DNA from: Coniferiporia sulphurascens
Taxonomy: Eukaryota > Basidiomycota > Agaricomycetes > Hymenochaetales > Hymenochaetaceae
Assembly: GCA_002794785.1 (NCBI GenBank)
Contig: NBBA01000007.1
Coordinates: 1,488,001-1,552,000, forward strand
Length of the DNA: 64,000 bases
Direction: 5' to 3'
A program made the position numbers and the translations under genes. Shown here piece after piece: positions 55,561 through 64,000 of the stretch. Every line of letters begins with the position of its first letter. Position 1 is the first letter of the stretch. The notes below the pieces were generated by a model. That model saw nothing but the letters and a program-made list of their open reading frames with translations, did not search any database and was not told where the DNA came from.

Positions 55561-56675
55561 ACGATGTATTTGAGTGAGTGCCACTGCACTCGCCTCTTTT
55601 TGTGGATGAGAACGAAGAGATAAGTCAATAGGTGGCAGGTCGGTCTAACGAGCAATATGAAAAAAGTGGAATCGCTTATCTTTCTCGATTTTCAAGCTGA
55701 ATGTTGATCGCGTCAGATCTGTAGAACTTGCGGTTAATCAGTCCGAGCGAACAACAATGAGGAAGAAAGGTACTTATCTTTCTCAGACGCCTGGGCGGGT
55801 AGTTGTCTACAAATGGCGTTAGTTAGTACCCGCGTAAAGAAGAGAGGAATGCAATGCGACTCATCTTCTTCACCCTCACGGAGGAGCAGCTACGTGCTCG
55901 GATGACGCAGCCGCTCCTCCGCTTGTTCTTGAGCTGATGGCGAAGACGAAAATAGGCTTGCCGAGAAGAACGAAAGAGGTGAGTGCGAAACGGAAACTGT
56001 TTTTGCGATGGCTTATTTTGAAGTTTTTTCAGGGTTTTGTCGGTTGAGGGTCCCGTCGTCCGATATGTCGAATGGCGACACCGCAACCTGAATATAGAAA
56101 ACGAACAATGGAAGAAGCAATCGAGAGATGGAAGGGACGGAATGATGTAATAAGGACGACTCAAAGCGCAGCGCCATACCAACTTGCAGGAGATACGAGT
56201 GCCTTCGTTTCTCCTACATGTTGTATGGCACTATGACTTGAGAGGAAAGAATATGAGGGATTAAAAGGAAGTGGCGAGAAAGGAGAACAGAAGCCAGCCC
56301 AGACCGAGCCACCGCGCGGTGCAGGGAAGGTGCGTGCCTTCACCTCCCTCGCACGCGAGCGACGACCCGGTCGGGTGGGAAAAGGAGAAGAGGGGGAGGC
56401 GAAGCGGGGTGTGGAATAGGAATAGGGAAATGGACGATGATGGGGAATGAAGGAGGGGAAGGGAAGGGAAGGTAGACAAGGGTATATTGCGGCTCCAGGA
56501 CGAGAACGGTGACCACAATGACGAGGGACCACTTGCTTTTGAAGGATCAGCTCGCCGCAGCCTCGACCGCCCACAGACCCGGAAACCTAAGAAAACAAAA
56601 CAACGGTCAGAAAACTCGCGAAACATCTGCTCTGGTACTTCTCGTCTCCTCCCCTCTCCGCCACCATCCACCATC
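55561..56675. repeat. 3' flank of third kinase, short-gene type
   Basis: 55,561-55,830 matches 46,310-46,580 and 3,070-3,320, the distal flank of the kinase-less copies (shared ATCGCGTCAGATCTGTAGAA and GGTTAATCAGTC blocks). It does not match the flank of the other two kinases. 55,830-56,675 is the flank common to all copies. Confidence 0.7.
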
Positions 56676-58691
56676 CTACACCTGCACGCGCGCGTTGACG
56701 TCCTCCAGATCCAGCCCGAAACCACCGTCAGCCACTTTACCTTCGCCTCCGGCAGCCTCGCTCGGGCCGCACGAGGACGCACGAATCGGCGTCACAGGGC
56801 CGGTCGTCGGGGCCAGCGTCGATCTAGACACCGCGAGCGACGGGACGGTCTGGACGACGTCCCGCGCTCGTGGTGTCAAGCCCTGTGGCGCCTCCTCGAG
56901 CGCCCGCGTGAGGGCGAACGATACATTAGAGGCGGATGGCGACGTGGGCGACGACATTGACGGCCGACGGACGGGGAGCGCGGTCGAGATGCGTGGGAGG
57001 TTCGGCCTGGCGCGCTTGGACTTGACCACTGACGCCACCATAGGATACGTTGCAGCGCGTCGGGTGTTCGGACGCACGGTGGGTCGGTAGTCGGGGCAGA
57101 CGGCGGAGGGGCTTGACTCGGGCTGCGGCTCGGTGAGCGTGTCGATCTGCGGGCGAGGCGGAATCCGAGACACAGGCGACACCGGCTCCTCGACCACCGC
57201 AGGGACGTGCTCCTCGACAGGGACAATGGAGCAGGCAAAGGCAGAGAACACCACGCCAGCATGGCATTCATCTACCTCTACCCTCTCCACTGCCTGCACC
57301 TCCCTCACGTTCAAAGGAGTTGCAACTGTGGCGGGTACGTCAGCCTTCTTGTTCGTCACGAACGCCTTACCGAGGCTAGGCCAATTCTTCCTCCGGGAGC
57401 CACCTGCCCGGCCCGTGGCGCGGTCCAGGCAAGCAGAGAGCACCGCGTCGACGAAGCCAATCGCCACGCGGGATACTACCCTGCTCACCCGACTACGCCA
57501 CGAGCGCGGGTTCGCTGGGCGCGACACGAGCTTGCGTCTGGGCTTCACAGTGAAGACGGCGTCGATGCCCCCCACGACAGGGTGCACCGACGCGTCCCAC
57601 TCGTCCGGGACAACTGCGGTCGGGTCGAGGAGCATGTTCTTGTCGATCTCGGCGACCTTGGTCATCGGGCGGAGGAAGGGCGCGTGGTGGCTCGGGAGTC
57701 TGTAGGTGCGTGTGGCGATAGCGGACCAGTCGACAGTGCTGAAGAACGGGTGCGTCCTGATTGCGTCGATGCCGATCCTGTCGTCCGGGTACAAGTCGAG
57801 GAGCCTTCGCAGGAGGTGCTTCGCGGTGCGGTCGACGTCGAACCCTGTGGGCACATACCATTTGCCATTGCACACGGCGAGTGTTAGCTCCCTGATATCA
57901 CGCTGGGGGAAAGGACGCCTTCCGAAGAGCAACTCATAGAAGATGACACCGACAGAGCAGATGTCAACTTCAAATGAGTAATACTCTCCACGATGCACCT
58001 CAGGCGCAACGTAACCTACCGTGCCACATGTGGACCTTGTCATAGGCGAGTCGATTGCGGCCGTCCGGAGTCCTCGCCTACCCACAGGTTCGGCGAGCAG
58101 TTCCTGTGCGCCGAACCTGCGGGCCATACCGAAGTCGCCGATGGTGATGTTGCCAAGGGCGTCGACGAGTATGTTCTCGGGCTTGAGGTCGCGGTGGATG
58201 ATCCTTGCGTTGCGGAGCTGGGAGAGGGCCTCGACGAGCTGAGCCATGACGAAGAGGACGCGGTCGGCCTTGATCCTAGATCCCCATGTGACGATCTCTT
58301 CGCGCAGTGTGCCGCCTCTGAGATAGTCGGTAACAATGTAGTAGTTGTGGCCGTCGCAGAAGGCCTCGTAGAGTTGCGTAAAGAACATGGACCCTGTAGC
58401 GGTCAGCTGCTTCAAGCAACCTACCTCTGTGACGAGCAGGTCGAGGGACCTCTGTGTTGTGAGCCTTGAGCGACGGACGACCTTGACCGCGACGAACTTG
58501 CGGGTTGAGGACGAGGGCGCTTCCGCCAAGAAGACGCTGCCGTACGCTCCCTTACCTAGACCATCCCGGAAGGTGTAGCCGCCGAGACATTCGCTGAGCT
58601 CGCTCCGGTCCTGGTTGGGTGCGACGAGGCGGGGAGAGACTAGTGCACGTTTCCTTGTAGGGACACGGCACGGGAGCATGTAGGAAAGCAT
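56676..58691 (-). CDS. Serine/threonine protein kinase with family-specific tail, third copy (671 aa)
   Basis: Complete single-exon frame, same start context as the others. Catalytic motifs GKGAYGSV, VAVKVV, HRDLKPEN, DFGMA and GTVGYVAPE are intact. Copy-specific changes include ICSVGVIFYELLF, ELTLAVCNGKWYV, and VVEEPVSPVSRIPPRPQIDT in the tail. It carries the ECHAG...AFACS segment typical of long copies. It lies outside the inverted arms, in the same orientation as the right-arm genes, and has the distal 3' flank of the kinase-less type. About 100 bp of family promoter precede the ATG before similarity weakens. Confidence 0.9.
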   Translation of the reverse strand: MLSYMLPCRVPTRKRALVSPRLVAPNQDRSELSECLGGYTFRDGLGKGAYGSVFLAEAPSSSTRKFVAVKVVRRSRLTTQRSLDLLVTEVGCLKQLTATGSMFFTQLYEAFCDGHNYYIVTDYLRGGTLREEIVTWGSRIKADRVLFVMAQLVEALSQLRNARIIHRDLKPENILVDALGNITIGDFGMARRFGAQELLAEPVGRRGLRTAAIDSPMTRSTCGTVGYVAPEVHRGEYYSFEVDICSVGVIFYELLFGRRPFPQRDIRELTLAVCNGKWYVPTGFDVDRTAKHLLRRLLDLYPDDRIGIDAIRTHPFFSTVDWSAIATRTYRLPSHHAPFLRPMTKVAEIDKNMLLDPTAVVPDEWDASVHPVVGGIDAVFTVKPRRKLVSRPANPRSWRSRVSRVVSRVAIGFVDAVLSACLDRATGRAGGSRRKNWPSLGKAFVTNKKADVPATVATPLNVREVQAVERVEVDECHAGVVFSAFACSIVPVEEHVPAVVEEPVSPVSRIPPRPQIDTLTEPQPESSPSAVCPDYRPTVRPNTRRAATYPMVASVVKSKRARPNLPRISTALPVRRPSMSSPTSPSASNVSFALTRALEEAPQGLTPRARDVVQTVPSLAVSRSTLAPTTGPVTPIRASSCGPSEAAGGEGKVADGGFGLDLEDVNARVQV

Positions 58692-60041
58692 AGTTATATG
58701 AGATGGGGGTTTGGACTTAGATTCGTGTGTGTTATAGTAGGGAAGAAGTAGTGGGAGGTTTGCGATACTGGGTCTCGCATTTTATTCAGACTGATGATGT
58801 CTCGGGCTGCGCGGTCGATTGTTTAAGTCAGTGCATATGTTTTATAGTAGGCGGCTTAGCTCAGACTAGAACATGTGTGAACGTGACTTGATGGCTTTCC
58901 CGGGTGTCCGTCGTTAGGTGTCAGACCAGCGCATACCAAATGAGCTCCGTTTACTACTTGATTGGTACTTCAAATATGCAGTGTGTGAGAGGTATAGGCA
59001 TACCAAAGTAATAGTTGAACCATATTTGTGAAATGTTAATGTCTGAACCTAAAAATGTTTGCAATGTTAAATCCAACTTCCGTCGCATTCTTATAACACT
59101 AATGTTGATCGCGGTGTAACTTAAGAAGATCGACAGATCGACTGTGCCGCCAAGGGCCTTTCTTGGATTTGACAGGTGTTTCCATATGGGGTAACTAAGA
59201 TCGCCGCCTTTGCTTTCCTATTTCGGCATCCTCCATGCTTACAACTGAGTCCTGACTCAGGTATGCATGCTTGGGGGTCGATGGAGTCGTTGAGTCAATT
59301 CATTGAGTTAGCAGCGTCTTAAAATCTATGCACGTTGTGGTAGACAATGAGGTGCAGTGGTGGTAGTCAGGCAAGGTGGGTTATCAGCGTAAACCGATGT
59401 ATTTCTAGGGCGAGACCAGCTCCCCTTATATACACGTTCCGTGGGCTAGTACTACTATAACTATCTAGCTCCTATATCGTATGGCATTATCGTTGCGTTA
59501 TCGTTCACTTAGTAAGGTGGTTGTTCATATGACCACGTACTATATTTATATCGTTTGTTATATTTATTCAATACAGCAGTATTGCAGAGTCCAACAAGAG
59601 GACGCGTCATCGGAAGTATTTACAGACAAATGGCTTTGTAATTTCGAGATTGAGTTAGGTCTTCAGACTCGGTCCGATGGTCCAGTTTTCGGATACAATT
59701 TGCAGCGGTATGGCAACTCATGAAGTTGATTGCACCTGGGTTTTGAGTTTTGCGCATTTGAACTATTAATTCCTAGTCAAACATCTTTGCGGCTTGACCT
59801 GGTGGTCCTTTCAACAGTTATATTGATGACTATACTTGTTTATGGTAGGATAAGTTCCTCTATTGAAGTGAGTAGAGGAAAGCACGATTGTGCATCATGA
59901 AATTTGACAGACTCAGATATACACTTTTAGGGCTGACAAGCATTAACCAAGCATTGTGACGTGTTATCAGTAGTTATATGTACATATAAGGCTATATAAT
60001 TCTTGCACTTGAATTAGCGTGACTTGTAAGGCTTGTAGACC
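58692..60041. other. 5' flank of third kinase; otherwise no gene recognised
   Basis: 58,692-58,800 keeps the family promoter region. A weakened box-A-like GGGCTGCGCGGTCG lies near 58,803, and a GATCGACAGATCGAC block near 59,128 is shared with other family upstream regions. 59,200-60,041 is AT-rich with no supported ORF. Confidence 0.45.
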
Positions 60042-60341
60042 CTTGTAAAGGCGACTCAAGGCTTGCCCACGGAATATAGTCTTACGACATTACTTGTCAG
60101 GACTATATCAGCGATTAGAATAGTTCACAATTTTTGTAATGACTTATAAGGCAGTACAATACTTGCCTGCACAATGTAGTCATCCGGCATTTCTTGCTGG
60201 GACTATATAAGCACCCATAACAATAGATTGTTCTTGTAACGACTTATAGAGGTGGTACAAGACTTACCTACGCAATGTAGTCTTCCGGTATTTCTTGTCG
60301 AGACTATATAAGCACTCATAATGATAGACAGTTCTTGTAAC
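60042..60341. repeat. Three tandem ~100-bp repeats with TATA-like motifs
   Basis: Units start at about 60042, 60141 and 60241 (periods 99-101 bp), with a truncated fourth start at 60342. Each has a GACTTAT-like start, then AATGTAGTC...TTCTTG and GACTATATAAGC (GACTATATCAGC in the first), and ends in TTCTTGTAAC-like sequence. The second and third units are the most similar. Position just beyond the 3' end of the LINE suggests either target DNA or a promoter-like monomer array; no gene follows on the plus strand. Confidence 0.75.
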
Positions 60342-60439
60342 AACTTATCATTGCATCAGATGCCCTGTAGATTTTTTTATTTATTTATTTTAAATGCATT
60401 TCTATAGCGCATCATGACTATCTAGTACAAAATATGCTC

Positions 60440-60459
60440 CAGGGGCCTTTAGGCCCCTG
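60440..60459. other. Stem-loop in LINE 3' UTR
   Basis: CAGGGGCCT, loop TT, AGGCCCCTG: a perfect 9-bp stem located about 50 bp before the A-rich tail on the element's sense strand. LINE reverse transcriptases often recognise 3' UTR hairpins. It might also serve as a terminator-like structure; function not shown. Confidence 0.6.
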
Positions 60460-60571
60460 TATTGTGTGAGATGGTAAGTGGTATAGACGGGATAATTAGT
60501 GGCGGGGAGCCATAAGCAGAGAGGGGAACTGGATAGTACCCAGTAAAAGGGGGGAAAGCGTGGTATCTGAG

Positions 60572-63500
60572 CTAGTTGCCGATGGCAAAGCCTAAGTCAG
60601 AAACATTAACCACAGTTGGGCCACCCGGATTGAAGACGAGGATGGGTTCCGCCTCGAAGGCGGGGTGAGAGTCGAGGAACGAAGCCAGAATTGGTAGGCC
60701 ATCTTTGGAAAACCATTGGGATTCCGTAGATGGTAAGGGGGTTTTCCACACCGCACGGTGGGCGGGGAGGGTGTTGGGGCAGGAGAGCAAGAGATGGGCT
60801 CGTGTCTCCATAATGTGGCAGAAAGGACACAAAGGGTCGCGTCCCGGAATACGTCCAAAGTACGCGCCAAAGCCGGCGTGACCGAGGAGAGTCCGAAAAA
60901 CTTTGCATTTAGTGCGACGGCCGAGAGTGAGATTCTGCATGAGGGCAGACGGCTTAGTAGAGGGGTTAAGGGTGGAGCCCATGGAGTGGGCGTCCGAAGA
61001 CCCTCGGAATTTGCGACAGGCAGAGGCCCAGTCGGATTTCCATTGTGAGAGCGCCATAGAGGAGGCAGCTTCGCGGAGGAAGCGGATGGTGGGCGGAAAC
61101 GGGGAAGTGTCCGGGGGGGGGGTTGTCCGCAATACCGGAGGCGAGGACGTCAGCAAATTCATTGCCTTCCACATCGGAGTGTCCCGGGACCCAGTGTAAA
61201 TGGAAAAACACACTAGGGAACCGCTTGGTGGCGATTTTGAGACATTTCCGAATGAAAAGGGCGACATTGACGCCTGGGGCCAGATGAGGGTCAGCGAGGA
61301 GTGTAAGAGCGACCTCACAATCCGTGTAGATTTCCACCTGCATGACCACAGGATGTAAATTGTAAGAGTACGCCAGTAGCCAAGCGGCATCGGCGAGGGC
61401 AGCGAGTTCACAGTCCGTAGCATGGACTGAGGAACCTAGGTAGGTTTCGCAAGTGAGGACATTCTCCCCGCGGTAGAACCAGACTCCGGCAGCACCGCCA
61501 GAGAAAGAGGATGGGGACGCGCCCGTATGGGAGCCATCAGTGTAGATGAGAAGGCGAGAGGGGACGTCCTTCAGTCAGTCAATGAGACCATGGTGTGACT
61601 GAATGAGTGCGTCTCGGGCTTCTTGTGAGTGGTCAACCGCGCAGTCAATGCTTACATGGCGTAGCGCCGGTAAGGCAATCCAGGGCAGGCGAGTGTATCG
61701 GGGAACTCGTTCGCAGCCAGGGGGGACCCAGTTAACGAAGGATGTGGTAATGGTGCCTTTATGCGTAGTGCGTATTGGAAGGAGGGTGTGCATAGTGGTA
61801 AGGTAGCGAATGGCCGCACGAGACTTGGTATGTTCTAGGCGTAGGGGGATGGGTAAAATGGAGGCAAGGACCTCAGAGGGGCTGCGTGGTGATGTGCGCC
61901 ATGATCCGAGGATACGGCGACACACAGCGGATTGCACTAAGGTCATTTTATCGCATTTACTCTTTTGCCGTATGCCAGTGAACCAGAGGGGGGATCCCCA
62001 TAGTAAAACTGGCAGTATGCACCCAATGTAGAGACGTCTGAGGTGGAGCGGGTCGAGGCCGCGTAAGGTGTTGCCGAGGAGTTCCAGGGTGCGGAGCGAG
62101 GACATGGCTTTAAAGCACATGCGTTGGATGTGGACCATAAACAGTAATTGTGCGTCGAAGAAAATTCCCAACCAGCGCAAAGGCTGGGAGGGGACTATCC
62201 GAAGGGGTGTGAGACCCCGTCGCGGCAGGTGTATAGGGTGGATAAGGGAGTCTTCGCGTAGGGCGTGTCGCCGGGTCCAGTGGATGAGCTCTGTTTTATC
62301 ATCATCCAGTGAGAGCCCAAGGGCATGGCATGCTGCGGAGAAGGAGACGTATGCCTGTTCGAGGCGCGTGACGTTGGTTGTGATGGAGCTCGAAGAGGTG
62401 GAAAGGAGGTGGTCGTCCACATAAGCACGGACGAAGACGAGGGGATCAGAGACCTGGAGAGAGGTAAGAAGGCTGGTCGCAAAGAGTGCAGACAGGATGG
62501 GCGAGATGGGTGAGCCTTGGGGAACGCCCATATTAGGTATGGGGGTCAGAGTGTCGGTAAACCCATCAAAAGACAGGGCGACGCGGCGATCTGAGATGAA
62601 GGAGAGGACCCATGAGACAGTGAGAGGGGGAAACCCTAGTTCTGTGAGGACGGCAAGTAGGCGGGGATGTTGGACTGAAGGGAAAAACCCAGCCACGTCG
62701 ATGGCAAGGGCCGTCGTGACATGGTGTTTGGCCCAGGCAGCCTCAATTTCGTTTACGAGGTCCGAGGTGGCATCCAAAACGCCCGACTTTTGGCGGGTAC
62801 TGAATTGGGAAGGGGGAAGTGCACCGAGTTCGTTGGCAATGAACTGGATGCGGTTAGCAATAATCTTCTCGAGGAGTTTGCCCATAGTTTCTTCGAGAGT
62901 GATAGGGCAGTATGCGTTAAGGGCAGTAGGGTCTTTCTTATTGAGTTTGCGGAGCATCACCACCTTAGCGTCCTTCCAAGGACGGGGATGGTGTCCAGCA
63001 TTCAAGCACTCATTATAAAGTGCGAGAAGTGGAACACTATGGGCGGCATGCAGGCTTTTAAGGGCCTGGTAGCCAACACCCGTAATGCCCGGGGCACTTG
63101 AATTCGAAGTGAGATTGAGGGCGTGGTCAAGCTCCTCCATGAGGATAGGATGATCGCGCATAGGGCGGGCACCGACGAAGGAATACGTCGGGGGGAGGGC
63201 AGCGGACGGTTGGGTACCGAAGTACTTAGACCGGAAGGCAGAGGCCTTCTCCGCAGGGGAGTTCACGGTGGAGTGTCCCGTAACCAGGGAGGGGATGGGT
63301 GCACGTCTTGTGCCCATCACCCACTTCGCCATTGGCCAGATTTTGTCCGGTTTGACGGAGGCGGTAAACAAGTCAGCCCATGCGCGTTTAGCGCGGCGAA
63401 AGATACCGGCCGACTCTCGTCGGAGCGCGATACGGGTTGCCGGAGTTGCTCCACGCAAAGCGGCCATGTGAGCACGGCAGGAGGCATCCCACCACTTGAC

Positions 63501-64000
63501 CTTGTGGCCCCCTGCCTTCGAAGAGGCTGGGGGGTGAGAGGAATTGGTGGCGAGAACCAGCGCATCGTGAATGGTGGCGACTTTGACGTCCAGGAGTTGT
63601 GGAGTGGCGCCTGAGAGGGTGAAGGCGGCAGTGAGGGGTTCTTCGAGGGCTTCCAACCATTCAGTAGAGAGCGAGTCATCATACTTAGGGCGAAGGAAGG
63701 GGTCGATGAATGGATCAGAAGAGAGGGGGATGGACCAGGTGATAACAGCGTGGTCGGATCCGGAGGGGGTATCCCAGGACCGTGTCCAGGAATTGCCCAA
63801 AGCGAGGTCTTCCAGAGAAGGGGAAGCCCAGGCGAGGTCGATGACTGATTCGGTGAGTTGGGTAGAAGGGCGGCGCCGGGTATCGAAGCCCAGCTGATTG
63901 ATGAGGTGCATGGCGTGTGAGGCAGCCCAGTGCTCCAGTGGATGGGCTTTTTGTGCGTTGCTGGCAGAGTGGGTGCCATGGTCCCAGTGGATGGAGTGGA
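60572..64000 (-). pseudogene. LINE ORF2-like polyprotein: endonuclease C-term, RT, RNase H, CCHC knuckle; disrupted
   Basis: Frame 1 (64000-61575) is open from the window edge: the C-terminal part of an APE endonuclease (IHWDHGTHSA; GSDHAVITWSI), then the reverse transcriptase with GVPQGSPISPILSALF, the catalytic AYVDDHLLST and LSLDDDKTELIHW. A TGA at 61575-61577 follows HHGLID. The same frame continues directly into RNase H: LLIYTDGSHTG, TDCELAALADAAWLLAYSYN, IYTDCEVAL and HWVPGHSDVEGNEFAD, with all D-E-D and His/Asp residues in place. At a run of ten G (61113-61122) the frame shifts to FLREAASSMALSQWKSDW and ends in the knuckle CPFCHIMETRAHLLLSC (C-X2-C-X7-H-X4-C), with the stop at 60572. 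The two lesions make this copy probably non-autonomous unless readthrough or an assembly error explains them. Confidence 0.85.

Larger units (their letters stand above)
60372..64000 (-). mobile_element. LINE-type non-LTR retrotransposon, 3' part
   Basis: Minus-strand element running off the right edge. Coding part 60572-64000, then about 200 bp of 3' UTR with a stem-loop (60440-60459), ending in an A-rich tail whose complement reads TTTTTTTATTTATTTATTTT at 60372-60391. The domain order (APE-type endonuclease, RT, RNase H, C-terminal CCHC) fits RNase H-bearing fungal LINEs of the Tad/I group; the clade is inferred. The endonuclease start and 5' UTR are outside the window. Confidence 0.88.

Noticed and set aside
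60042..60341. Possible CRISPR-like array
   Set aside because: The repeats are contiguous ~100-bp tandem units without unique spacers, and the genome is eukaryotic.

Overview
The window looks like nuclear DNA of a filamentous basidiomycete, probably an Agaricomycete. The evidence is many short GT-AG introns (about 45-100 bp), a KRE6/SKN1-type beta-glucan protein, a GT2 cell-wall synthase, a basidiomycete-type seven-helix membrane protein and an RNase H-bearing LINE. The lineage below Agaricomycetes cannot be fixed from what is visible.

Layout. A largely single-copy core of about 20 kb (13.6-34.5 kb) lies between two arms that are inverted copies of each other (about 715-13,600 and 34,520-48,940). 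Each arm carries, from outside in: a kinase-less tail protein, a full-length serine/threonine kinase with the same tail, an MDR-family reductase, and a gene of unknown function (intact on the left, broken on the right). The arms have since diverged through MITE insertions, a reductase relic (left), a kinase-tail fragment, a tandem pair of small genes and a decayed TKL-type kinase (right). A third full kinase sits at 56.7-58.7 kb outside the right arm. Its 3' flank matches that of the kinase-less copies, not that of the other kinases.

Core. Two cell-wall genes are divergently transcribed across 6.4 kb of low-complexity DNA: a GH16 KRE6/SKN1-like gene (14.6-18.7 kb, minus) and a 15-exon GT2 polysaccharide synthase-like gene (25.1-30.4 kb, plus). 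Exon chains worked out by hand give uninterrupted frames of 1182 and 985 residues. A 263-bp Tc1/mariner-like MITE lies between them. A 2.15-kb foldback with about 865-bp arms lies near the core's right edge.

Right flank (49-64 kb). This part holds an unidentified ORF, a 560-bp solo LTR with a CATAT target duplication, a partial seven-helix membrane protein gene, a second copy of a non-autonomous element flanked by TTATT, the third kinase, a 100-bp tandem repeat with TATATAAG motifs, and the 3' part of a LINE (endonuclease C-terminus, RT, RNase H, CCHC knuckle) that runs off the window and carries one stop and one frameshift.

The most distinctive content is the dispersed kinase-tail family. 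Three long copies encode an apparently active kinase fused to a roughly 350-residue tail. Two short copies keep the same first ~34 residues and the same tail but lack the whole kinase domain. Function is not known; any dominant-negative, decoy or drive role is only a hypothesis.
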